From Bacteroidota bacterium (GTDB taxonomy: Bacteria; Bacteroidota; Bacteroidia; Chitinophagales; Chitinophagaceae): a stretch of 45,979 nucleotides of DNA. Positions 17,065-24,175 of the stretch are shown here, in pieces. The position numbers and the translations under genes are program-made. Below the pieces are notes generated by a model. It was not told where the DNA came from, searched no databases, and saw only the letters and a program-made list of their open reading frames with translations. Position 1 is the first letter of the stretch; each line of letters begins with the position of its first letter. The stretch covers positions 1 through 45,979 of the forward strand of contig CANHGS010000025.1 of the NCBI GenBank assembly GCA_947460595.1, written 5' to 3'.

Positions 17065-18459
17065 TTACTGAGATTCGTTAATATCCTGCATCAAACGCAT
17101 GGCAATATTTGCGGCGGTTGTTTGAAAATTACTTTCAGCATAAATTCGGATGATGGGCTCTGTGTTGCTTGGACGCAGGTGTACCCAATCATTATCAAAT
17201 TCAATCTTTAATCCATCAATGGTATTAATGGGTTGTTTTTTATATTTTTTTTGAATCAGTGTAAAGATTTTTTTCAAATCTGTTCCCGGATTCAATTCAA
17301 TTTTATTTTTGCTAATAAAGTAATCAGGATAGCTGTTGCGCAATTGTTTCACGGTTTTCTTTTCATGAGCCAAATGCGTTAGAAATAGGGCAATGCCAAT
17401 TAAAGCATCCCTACCATAGTGTAGATCGGGAACTATAATTCCACCGTTTCCTTCTCCTCCTATTACGGCATTAGATTCCTTCATCATATTTACCACATTC
17501 ACTTCTCCAACGGCACTGGGAAAATATTGACCACCGTTTTTTTCTGTAATATCTCTTAGCGCCCTAGTGCTAGATAAATTACTTACGGTATTGCCTTTTC
17601 TGTGTTTTAAAATATAATCAGCAACTGCTACCAGTGTATATTCTTCTCCAAATAAGGAGCCGTCTTCACAAACAAAACAAAGCCTATCTACGTCAGGATC
17701 CACCGCAATTCCCATATGGGCTTTTTGCTTGTTCACTTCATTACACAATTGATTCAAGTGTTCCGGTAATGGTTCTGGATTATGGGCAAATTGACCATTC
17801 ACTTCTCCATTCAATACCACAATATCTTCTACACCCAAAGCCTTTAATAATTGAGGAACTGCGGTAGCCCCGGTACTATTAATGGCGTCTACAACAATTT
17901 TAAATCCTGCTTGCTTAATTGCAGCAACATCTACCAAAGGATAATCAACCACCATTTGAATATGCTTTTCTAAAGCAGTTTCATTGGTTGAATAAGAACC
18001 AAGATTGTCAACATCAGCAAAAACAAATTGATCGGCTGCAGCAATCTCTAAAATTTTAGCCCCTTCCTCACCGCTTATAAATTCTCCCTTGTTATTTAAC
18101 AATTTTAGCGCATTCCATTCTTTGGGATTGTGACTAGCTGTAAGGATAATGCCTCCAGCTGCTTGTTCAAAAACCACGGCCATTTCAACGGTAGGAGTGG
18201 TGCTTAAACCAAGGTCTACAACATCTATGCCCAATGCATTTAAGGTACTTACAACAATTCTTTGAACCAGTTCACCACTAATTCTACCATCTCTACCAAT
18301 TACCACTTTTTTACGTATACTGGAACCATCATTTAAGGATTCTTTTAACCAAGATCCATAGGCTGCGGTAAACCTAACTACGTCTAGTGGACTCAAATTG
18401 TCACCCGGAATGCCACCAATAGTGCCCCTAATACCTGAAATACTCTTAATCAATGCCAT
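17065..18459 (-). CDS. glmM: Phosphoglucosamine mutase (phosphohexomutase superfamily)
   Basis: Interconverts glucosamine-6-phosphate and glucosamine-1-phosphate on the way to UDP-GlcNAc for peptidoglycan and lipopolysaccharide. The 464-aa protein has all four phosphohexomutase signatures: the phosphoserine loop TASHNP (Ser109), the Mg-binding loop DPDVDR (D254, D256, D258), the sugar loop GEGNGG (335-340) and the phosphate loop RPSNTEP (429-435). Motifs alone do not fully exclude phosphomannomutase/phosphoglucomutase activity, but a family member of this size is usually called GlmM in Bacteroidota. It is the first gene of a pair with the cysteine desulfurase. A -7 box TATGTTTG lies upstream at 18482-18489. 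Confidence 0.85.
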   Translation of the reverse strand: MALIKSISGIRGTIGGIPGDNLSPLDVVRFTAAYGSWLKESLNDGSSIRKKVVIGRDGRISGELVQRIVVSTLNALGIDVVDLGLSTTPTVEMAVVFEQAAGGIILTASHNPKEWNALKLLNNKGEFISGEEGAKILEIAAADQFVFADVDNLGSYSTNETALEKHIQMVVDYPLVDVAAIKQAGFKIVVDAINSTGATAVPQLLKALGVEDIVVLNGEVNGQFAHNPEPLPEHLNQLCNEVNKQKAHMGIAVDPDVDRLCFVCEDGSLFGEEYTLVAVADYILKHRKGNTVSNLSSTRALRDITEKNGGQYFPSAVGEVNVVNMMKESNAVIGGEGNGGIIVPDLHYGRDALIGIALFLTHLAHEKKTVKQLRNSYPDYFISKNKIELNPGTDLKKIFTLIQKKYKKQPINTIDGLKIEFDNDWVHLRPSNTEPIIRIYAESNFQTTAANIAMRLMQDINESQ

Positions 18460-18481
18460 TCATTACCTGTTTTTAGAGCTG

Positions 18482-18489
18482 CAAACATA
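18482..18489 (-). promoter_or_regulatory. Promoter -7 box of glmM
   Basis: TATGTTTG on the minus strand is a perfect TAnnTTTG match, 22 bp before the glmM ATG. It stands back to back with the plus-strand box at 18519-18526. Confidence 0.45.
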
Positions 18490-18518
18490 ATTCAAATTTT
18501 TTATTTGATTCTCCTGCC

Positions 18519-18526
18519 TATTTTTG
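18519..18526 (+). promoter_or_regulatory. Promoter -7 box of the methyltransferase gene at 18543
   Basis: TATTTTTG matches TAnnTTTG, 16 bp before the ATG. A T-rich -33 candidate (TTTT) lies about 19-20 bp upstream. Confidence 0.45.
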
Positions 18527-18542
18527 CGGCACAAACCCTTAT

Positions 18543-19292
18543 ATGCCCAAGACCTGGTTCAAAGATTGGTTCAATTCTCATTATTATCATTTGTTGTACC
18601 AACACCGTGATGAACAGGAAGCATTGGATTTCATACAACTACTTATTACACATCTCAAACCAAAAGATCAAGCAAGCATGTTAGACGTGGCTTGTGGTAA
18701 GGGAAGGCATAGCAAGGCGCTTGCCGATATGGGCTATGAGGCAACGGGCATTGACCTTTCTGAAGAGTCTATCCAAGAGGCAAAATTAGATGAGTCAGAC
18801 CAATTGCATTTTTATCAACACGATATGCGATTGCCCTTTTGGATTAACTATTTTGATTTTGCTTTTAACTTTTTTACCAGCTTTGGTTATTTTAGGACCA
18901 AGAGAGAGCATGACAATGCCATTAGAACCATTGCACAAAGTTTGAAACCCGGTGGTATTTTTGTGATTGATTACTTAAACGTGCGTTACGCTGAAAAAAA
19001 TCAACAGCCTACACACAGTGTTCAAATAGAAGATGTGACATTTCATATTAGTAAATGGAATGATGAGGGGCATTTTTATAAGCAGATTCAAATTACAGAT
19101 ACTTCCAATCAATCCCTAAAGCATTTATATACTGAGAAAGTAGCCAAATTCACCTTGGGTGATTTCACAGAAATGCTCTCTTATCAGGGATTACAAGTAT
19201 TAGAAGTATTTGGAGACTATCAATTGGGTAATTACCATTTACAAGATTCTCCTAGATTAATACTGGTTGCCAGAAAAAACGCTATTAAATAG
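18543..19292 (+). CDS. Class I SAM-dependent methyltransferase
   Basis: A 249-aa cytosolic methyltransferase. Motif I is LDVACGKGRHS (47-57), followed by the acidic residue of motif II in GIDLS (about 70-74) and a LKPGGIFVIDY strand (motif post-III). It is of the small-molecule Methyltransf_25 type; the substrate is not evident. A helix before motif I and a short beta-rich insert after it are usual for the group. It has its own promoter-like box and lies 71 bp upstream of the PAP2 gene on the same strand. Confidence 0.85.
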   Translation: MPKTWFKDWFNSHYYHLLYQHRDEQEALDFIQLLITHLKPKDQASMLDVACGKGRHSKALADMGYEATGIDLSEESIQEAKLDESDQLHFYQHDMRLPFWINYFDFAFNFFTSFGYFRTKREHDNAIRTIAQSLKPGGIFVIDYLNVRYAEKNQQPTHSVQIEDVTFHISKWNDEGHFYKQIQITDTSNQSLKHLYTEKVAKFTLGDFTEMLSYQGLQVLEVFGDYQLGNYHLQDSPRLILVARKNAIK

Positions 19293-19351
19293 TGCAATAA
19301 AGCTTTTTTGGAAACATTTTTCCAGTTGGGTTAGGAACAAATTCCTTCCTT

Positions 19352-19359
19352 TATCTTTA
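19352..19359 (+). promoter_or_regulatory. Possible -7 box of the PAP2 gene
   Basis: TATCTTTA has one mismatch to TAnnTTTG and ends 4 bp before the ATG. TTGG lies 22 bp upstream as a possible -33. The mRNA would be essentially leaderless. Confidence 0.35.
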
Positions 19360-19363
19360 CAAG

Positions 19364-19999
19364 ATGGTAGTGGACCGTATATTCTTAATAGGAATTCCCT
19401 CAAAAATTTGGACATGGCTGGATGCCATTGATAGGCAATTGTTTCTATTGGTCAATGGTGCTTGGAACCATCCTTGGTTAGACGCCATGTTACCTATTTG
19501 GCGAGAAGCCAATACTTGGCTGCCCCTATATCTATTTCTGATCTTATTTGTGGTGATTAATTTTCCTACAAAAGCTTTTTCTTGGATACTTATGGCAATT
19601 GTTACGTTTGCTATTTCTGACCAACTAAGTAGTAGTTTGTTCAAACCTTTTTTTGCTAGATTGCGCCCCTGTAATGAACCTGAATTGGTGGGCATGGTTC
19701 GATTATTATTGCCTAGTTGTGGCTCAGGATATAGTTTTACTTCTTCCCATGCTACCAATCATTTTGCTTTTAGCATTTTTGTATTTCTGACAATGGGTAG
19801 GGTGTTGGGAAAATGGAAATGGTTTTTTCTTTTTTGGGCGGCTTCCGTTGCCTATGCGCAGGTTTATGTTGGGGTGCATTATCCTTTTGATGTTCTATGC
19901 GGCGCAATTCTAGGAACCCTAATAGGTTGGGCAACCGCTACTATTTATCACCAACGTTTTCAATCATTGACCATAGTTTCACAAAACAGTTCCAAATGA
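19364..19999 (+). CDS. PAP2-family membrane phosphatase
   Basis: A 211-aa membrane protein with about five or six hydrophobic segments. PAP2 enzymes remove phosphate from lipid phosphates such as undecaprenyl diphosphate, lipid A or phosphatidyl phosphates on the outer face of the inner membrane. The three motifs are present but the last two depart from the textbook form: KPFFARLRP (94-102) fits KxxxxxxRP; TSSHA (126-130) has Ser in place of Gly in the SGH core; and AQVYVGVHYPFD (165-176) has Gln166 where Arg is usual, while keeping H172 and D176. Its TGA overlaps the start of the next gene in ATGA, so the two are translationally coupled. That suggests a joint role in envelope lipid or glycan modification. 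Confidence 0.85.
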   Translation: MVVDRIFLIGIPSKIWTWLDAIDRQLFLLVNGAWNHPWLDAMLPIWREANTWLPLYLFLILFVVINFPTKAFSWILMAIVTFAISDQLSSSLFKPFFARLRPCNEPELVGMVRLLLPSCGSGYSFTSSHATNHFAFSIFVFLTMGRVLGKWKWFFLFWAASVAYAQVYVGVHYPFDVLCGAILGTLIGWATATIYHQRFQSLTIVSQNSSK

Positions 20000-21672
20000 T
20001 CAGTAATCGATTGTATTATTCGGTATTGGGTTTGGCTTTTTTTACCTGTTTGGTAGGCATGTTTTCAATTCCACTAATGGATATTGATGCGTCACAATAT
20101 GCCTCAATAAGTAGGGAATTATTAGAAGGAAAATCTTGGTTATGGTTCTATGATATGGGAGCAGATTATCTAGACAAGCCACCCATGTTGTTTTGGCTAA
20201 GCGCCTTGAGCTTAAAGGTCTTTGGAATCTATGACTGGGCGTATAGACTACCCTCATTTTTATTTGCCGTCTTAGCAGTTTATGCTACTCAGGCCTTGGC
20301 CTATCAATGGTATGGAAAAAATATCGCGCGTTTAAGCGCATTGGTTTTAGCTACCTGTCAAGCCTTTTTTCTAATTACCCATGATGTTAGAACAGATACC
20401 ATGCTCATGGGCTGGGTAATTGTTAGTATTTGGCAATTAAGCGCCTGGTACCAAGATGGAAAATGGTTGAATTTTATTTTGGCCTTTATAGCTATTGCTG
20501 GGGGAATGATGACCAAGGGCCCCATTGCTTTAATGGTACCTATTGTTGCTTTCTTACCCCATTTTATGCTCAAAAGGGACTGGAAACAATTTTTTAGATG
20601 GGAATACTTGATGGGACTTGTCATCATTGCTATTTTATTGCTTCCAATGAGTGTTGGTTTGTACCAACAATTTGACCTGCATCCAGGCAAACTCATTAAT
20701 GGAAGTCCCGTACAATCCGGACTTAGGTTCTATTATTGGACCCAGAGTTTTGGAAGGTATACCGGAGAAAATAGGTACCATGAAATGAGCTATTTTAGCT
20801 TTTTATTGGAAAACATGTTATGGAGCTTTCTGCCTTGGATTATTTTTTTCCTAGCCGGCTTGCTTTTCTCTATTTGGCAATTAGTACAATCCCGTTTTTG
20901 GTTAAATAAAAAAGCGGAGTGGATTAGCACCGGCGGATTTGTGTTTACCTACTGCATTTTAGCAAGGAGTCAGGCGCAATTGCCCCATTATATTTTTGTG
21001 GTTTTTCCTTTGGCAGCAATAGTAACAGCTGTATTTTTAGAGAAACTGTTTCTGACAAATCAATGGCCTAGGATTAGTAAAACCTTTCAATGGTTTCATA
21101 TTGTCATTTTCTTGATTTTGTGGTTTGCCGTAATTGTGTTGATGCGCTATCCTTTTCCGGAGATTCCTATCTATGTTCCAATCCTAGCCATCATGGGACT
21201 TTTATTTTTTATCTGGTTGATTTTTAGGCATAAAAATTTCATGGGTAGTAGTTCCACATTAGTTGCGGCTTTTTATACGGTAATTGCAGTAAATCTATTT
21301 TTGAGTACCCAGTTTTATCCAAGATTATTAGAATTTCAAATGGGCAATACCGCCGCAGCATATATAAACAAAGCTGGCTTAGATAAAAATAAAATGGTGC
21401 TATATGGTGCTGGTGATAGTAGGGCCATGCATTTTTATGGAGATCATATTTTTAAACATAAATTTCAACGCGCAGAAATTATGGCTTCAGACATTCTACT
21501 AACCTCTACTGATAGCATATCTATTTTTCAAAAGGCATTTCCTGCTTCCAAAATTTTACACAAGGGCCCTAATTTTTCAGTAAGTATTCTAACAGCTCAA
21601 TTTTTAAATCCAGCTACCAGGGAGCAAGAAGTTCCACAGTATGTTGTTCTAGATTTGGATGGGAAACCTTGA
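19996..21672 (+). CDS. ArnT-like/GT39-type membrane glycosyltransferase
   Basis: A 558-aa polytopic membrane protein. The first periplasmic loop has the signature of the ArnT/PMT superfamily: MDIDASQYA followed by the LDKPPMLFW segment. These enzymes transfer a sugar from an undecaprenyl-phosphate donor to lipid A, protein or another envelope acceptor. Around ten to twelve hydrophobic segments are followed by a small C-terminal periplasmic domain. The ATG at 19996 overlaps the stop of the PAP2 gene (ATGA); an upstream in-frame start would lie inside that gene and lacks the hydrophobic N-terminus. Donor and acceptor are unknown; no arnB/arnC-type genes are nearby. Confidence 0.87.
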   Translation: MISNRLYYSVLGLAFFTCLVGMFSIPLMDIDASQYASISRELLEGKSWLWFYDMGADYLDKPPMLFWLSALSLKVFGIYDWAYRLPSFLFAVLAVYATQALAYQWYGKNIARLSALVLATCQAFFLITHDVRTDTMLMGWVIVSIWQLSAWYQDGKWLNFILAFIAIAGGMMTKGPIALMVPIVAFLPHFMLKRDWKQFFRWEYLMGLVIIAILLLPMSVGLYQQFDLHPGKLINGSPVQSGLRFYYWTQSFGRYTGENRYHEMSYFSFLLENMLWSFLPWIIFFLAGLLFSIWQLVQSRFWLNKKAEWISTGGFVFTYCILARSQAQLPHYIFVVFPLAAIVTAVFLEKLFLTNQWPRISKTFQWFHIVIFLILWFAVIVLMRYPFPEIPIYVPILAIMGLLFFIWLIFRHKNFMGSSSTLVAAFYTVIAVNLFLSTQFYPRLLEFQMGNTAAAYINKAGLDKNKMVLYGAGDSRAMHFYGDHIFKHKFQRAEIMASDILLTSTDSISIFQKAFPASKILHKGPNFSVSILTAQFLNPATREQEVPQYVVLDLDGKP

Positions 21673-21688
21673 TTTGCTGGCAATTCAT

Positions 21689-21696
21689 TAGATTTG
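21689..21696 (+). promoter_or_regulatory. Possible -7 box before the CNNM/CorC-like gene
   Basis: TAGATTTG matches TAnnTTTG, 9 bp before the ATG at 21706. No -33 element is found at the usual spacing, so the gene may instead be read from the upstream transcript. The box contains a TTG at 21694 that could otherwise be taken as the start. Confidence 0.3.
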
Positions 21697-21705
21697 AACC
21701 ATCAC

Positions 21706-22992
21706 ATGACAGAAGTATTCATCATTTTAGCGCTGATTTTGGTCAATGGTTTGTTTTCTATGGCTGAAATTGCCCTTGTTTCTGCTAGAAAAGCAAGGTT
21801 AGAAGCTCAGGCCCAAAAAGGGGATAAAGACGCAGCAAAAGCTTTAGCACTGGCCAATCACCCAGACAGTTTTTTATCAACCGTACAAATAGGCATTACC
21901 CTGATTGGTATCCTTACAGGTATTTATTCCGGGGATAGTTTTAAAACTCCCTTGCAATCAAGTCTTGCGCAGATTGATTTTGTAAAACCTTACAGTGGCA
22001 CCGTTGCTACAGTGATTATCCTGATTGTAATTACTTTTTTATCTCTGGTCTTGGGTGAATTGGTACCCAAAAGACTTGGCTTGAGCAATCCAGAAGGTAT
22101 TGCCAAAAAAGCTGCTGGTCCCATGCGTATTATCTCTTGGTTTACCTATCCCTTTGTTTGGTTATTAATGGGCGCTTCTAATTTGCTAGTGCGATTGATG
22201 AATGTAAAAACCAGTGAAAATCAGGTTACGGAAGAAGAGATCAAAGCCATCATTAGCGAGGGAACAGAGCATGGAGCCATTGAAGAAGCAGAACAAGAAA
22301 TCATTGAACGCGTTTTTCATTTAGGCGATAGAAATATTACTTCTTTGATGACCCATAGAAGTGATATTGTATGGATTGATCAGCATAAATCGGTGGCTGA
22401 AATTAAATCCATGATGCAAGAAATAGTTCACTCTGTATACCCTGTTTGCGATGGTGAAATTGATAGAATAATGGGAGTGGTAGCAATCAAAGATTTTATT
22501 GTAGTAGCTGAAAACACAGGTGTTCAAGCCATCATGAAACCCGCTATGTATGTTCCAGAGAATAATACAGCGTATCAGGTTTTAGAGCAATTCAAGCAAA
22601 CAAAGATTCATCACTGCTTTATAGTTGACGAATATGGTTCTATTTTAGGAATGATTACACTCAATGATATTCTGGAAGCCATTGTAGGAGATATTCCCCA
22701 ACAAGAAGATGAAAGTTTTGATATTTTGGAGAGAGAAGACGGATCCTTCTTGGTAGATGCACAAATTCCTTTTTATGACTTTTTGAGTCATTTTGACAAA
22801 ACAGAATGGATGATGGAAGGTGATCAAGACTTTGATACCCTTGCAGGGTTTATCATTCACGAATTACAAAGAATACCTGCAACAGGAGAAAAGCTTAGTT
22901 GGAAAGTCTTTGAATTTGAAGTCATTGATATGGATCACCACCGCATAGACAAAGTATTGGTGCAGACCCGATTAGACCCCGGAATGGACTAA
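21706..22992 (+). CDS. CNNM/CorC-family membrane transporter (hemolysin-like, DUF21-CBS-CorC_HlyC)
   Basis: A 428-aa inner-membrane protein. Its N-terminal DUF21/CNNM transmembrane domain (about 1-195, starting with the MAEIALVSARKARLE segment) is followed by a paired CBS domain (about 205-330, LMTHRSDIVWI) and a C-terminal CorC_HlyC domain (about 345-425). Relatives transport or control Mg2+ and other divalent ions; the hemolysin name is historical. The ATG at 21706 is chosen over the TTG four codons earlier. Its TAA overlaps the stop of the convergent DUF6702 gene in the four bases CTAA (22989-22992). Confidence 0.87.
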   Translation: MTEVFIILALILVNGLFSMAEIALVSARKARLEAQAQKGDKDAAKALALANHPDSFLSTVQIGITLIGILTGIYSGDSFKTPLQSSLAQIDFVKPYSGTVATVIILIVITFLSLVLGELVPKRLGLSNPEGIAKKAAGPMRIISWFTYPFVWLLMGASNLLVRLMNVKTSENQVTEEEIKAIISEGTEHGAIEEAEQEIIERVFHLGDRNITSLMTHRSDIVWIDQHKSVAEIKSMMQEIVHSVYPVCDGEIDRIMGVVAIKDFIVVAENTGVQAIMKPAMYVPENNTAYQVLEQFKQTKIHHCFIVDEYGSILGMITLNDILEAIVGDIPQQEDESFDILEREDGSFLVDAQIPFYDFLSHFDKTEWMMEGDQDFDTLAGFIIHELQRIPATGEKLSWKVFEFEVIDMDHHRIDKVLVQTRLDPGMD

Positions 22993-23477
22993 AACTCAAA
23001 ACTAGTGCTGTTTTTGGGATAGTCTAATTTAAAGCTTTTCTCCAGACCATTGGATTTTACATGAAAAATATTACTCTGTAGTGTTTGAAAGTCAAATAGA
23101 ATTTGGCACTGCACCTCTAGTTTTTTCAATTGGTTCACTTTTGGTACTTCTGCATAAATCCAAACGCTTTCCATTTGAATTTCGTGGCCTAAGTAATGAA
23201 TATTTGAAGCCTTTCCATTAATTTTTAGTTGAAGCTTTTGTTGGATATAGTTATTTATTTGCTTGTCCAATAATGCATTGTCTGTAGGATGGGCAATATC
23301 TACCTTGCTACTACTGTATTTTTGGAGGGTAGTTTCTAAATCCTGGGTAAAAATTCGGATACTGATTTCTGCAGTGGCTTCTTTTGTATTATGATTTATT
23401 TCTATAACAGAGATATAAAATGGGTGCAATAGGGCTATAAATGCCAAAGAAATCCATTGAAACATGCTATTTACCAT
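22989..23477 (-). CDS. DUF6702 family protein
   Basis: A 162-aa protein. A hydrophobic N-terminus (about 5-22) contains the LHPFYISV segment typical of DUF6702, followed by a beta-rich body with an IRIFTQDLE segment. The signal-like N-terminus suggests periplasmic or membrane-bound location. Function is not known. It is divergent from the HupE/UreJ-like gene, 54 bp away, which is followed by an M1 peptidase. This trio looks like a functional neighbourhood in Bacteroidota, possibly linked to metal-dependent peptidase activity. Its stop overlaps that of the convergent transporter gene. Confidence 0.7.
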   Translation of the reverse strand: MVNSMFQWISLAFIALLHPFYISVIEINHNTKEATAEISIRIFTQDLETTLQKYSSSKVDIAHPTDNALLDKQINNYIQQKLQLKINGKASNIHYLGHEIQMESVWIYAEVPKVNQLKKLEVQCQILFDFQTLQSNIFHVKSNGLEKSFKLDYPKNSTSFEF

Positions 23478-23531
23478 TCAACATTCTTTTATTTACACTA
23501 CAAATGTCATGATTAATTTGAAACATCGCTT

Positions 23532-24164
23532 ATGAATGATTTTAAACTGTATTTAGAAACTGGTTTTCAGCATATTGCCAATTGGAATGGGCAAATTTCC
23601 TTCTGGTCTCAATTGGCTGGTTTAACCACCAGTGATCATGTGCTTTTTATGATTGCACTAACCATTCGATACCAATTTGCCGATTGGAAAAAGGTATTCA
23701 TCTTGGTAACTGCATTTACTATTGGACATAGCATCACACTAGCTTTGAGCGTTTTAAATCTGGTCAGCTATTCGGTAAATTGGATAGAGTTTCTAATACC
23801 CCTGACAATTTTAATAACAGCCATTAGCAATTTATTTGTCAAAAAGTTTGTCTTTAAAACAAAATTTCCTCCCATCTATTTTATGGCTTTGTTTTTTGGA
23901 TTGATTCATGGATTAGGGTTTAGCAGTTATTTAAAAAGCATGTTGGGAAAAGACCAGGGGATTTTAACCCAATTATTGGCTTTTAACCTAGGTTTAGAAC
24001 TAGGACAAATTCTAATAGTTCTAGTAATCTTGATAGTTTCCTTTCTTTTTGTGGGCTTAATCAAGGTTAATAGAAGGGAATGGCTTTTATTTGTAAGTGC
24101 TGCTGTGTTTGCATTGGCTTTAAACATGGCACTAGATAGATTTCACAACGTAATACCACAATAA
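23532..24164 (+). CDS. HupE/UreJ_2-family membrane protein
   Basis: A 210-aa membrane protein with about six hydrophobic helices. The family pattern is clear: DHVLFMIAL, FTIGHSITL, FGLIHGLGF and FNLGLELGQ, each placing a His or Glu within a helix. HupE/UreJ proteins are linked with nickel or other metal uptake, but this shorter Bacteroidota group has no proven substrate. It starts 12 bases before the M1 peptidase gene on the same strand, so the two are probably translated from one mRNA, which suggests metal supply or a membrane step for that enzyme. Confidence 0.85.
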   Translation: MNDFKLYLETGFQHIANWNGQISFWSQLAGLTTSDHVLFMIALTIRYQFADWKKVFILVTAFTIGHSITLALSVLNLVSYSVNWIEFLIPLTILITAISNLFVKKFVFKTKFPPIYFMALFFGLIHGLGFSSYLKSMLGKDQGILTQLLAFNLGLELGQILIVLVILIVSFLFVGLIKVNRREWLLFVSAAVFALALNMALDRFHNVIPQ

Positions 24165-24175
24165 ACCATACAATT

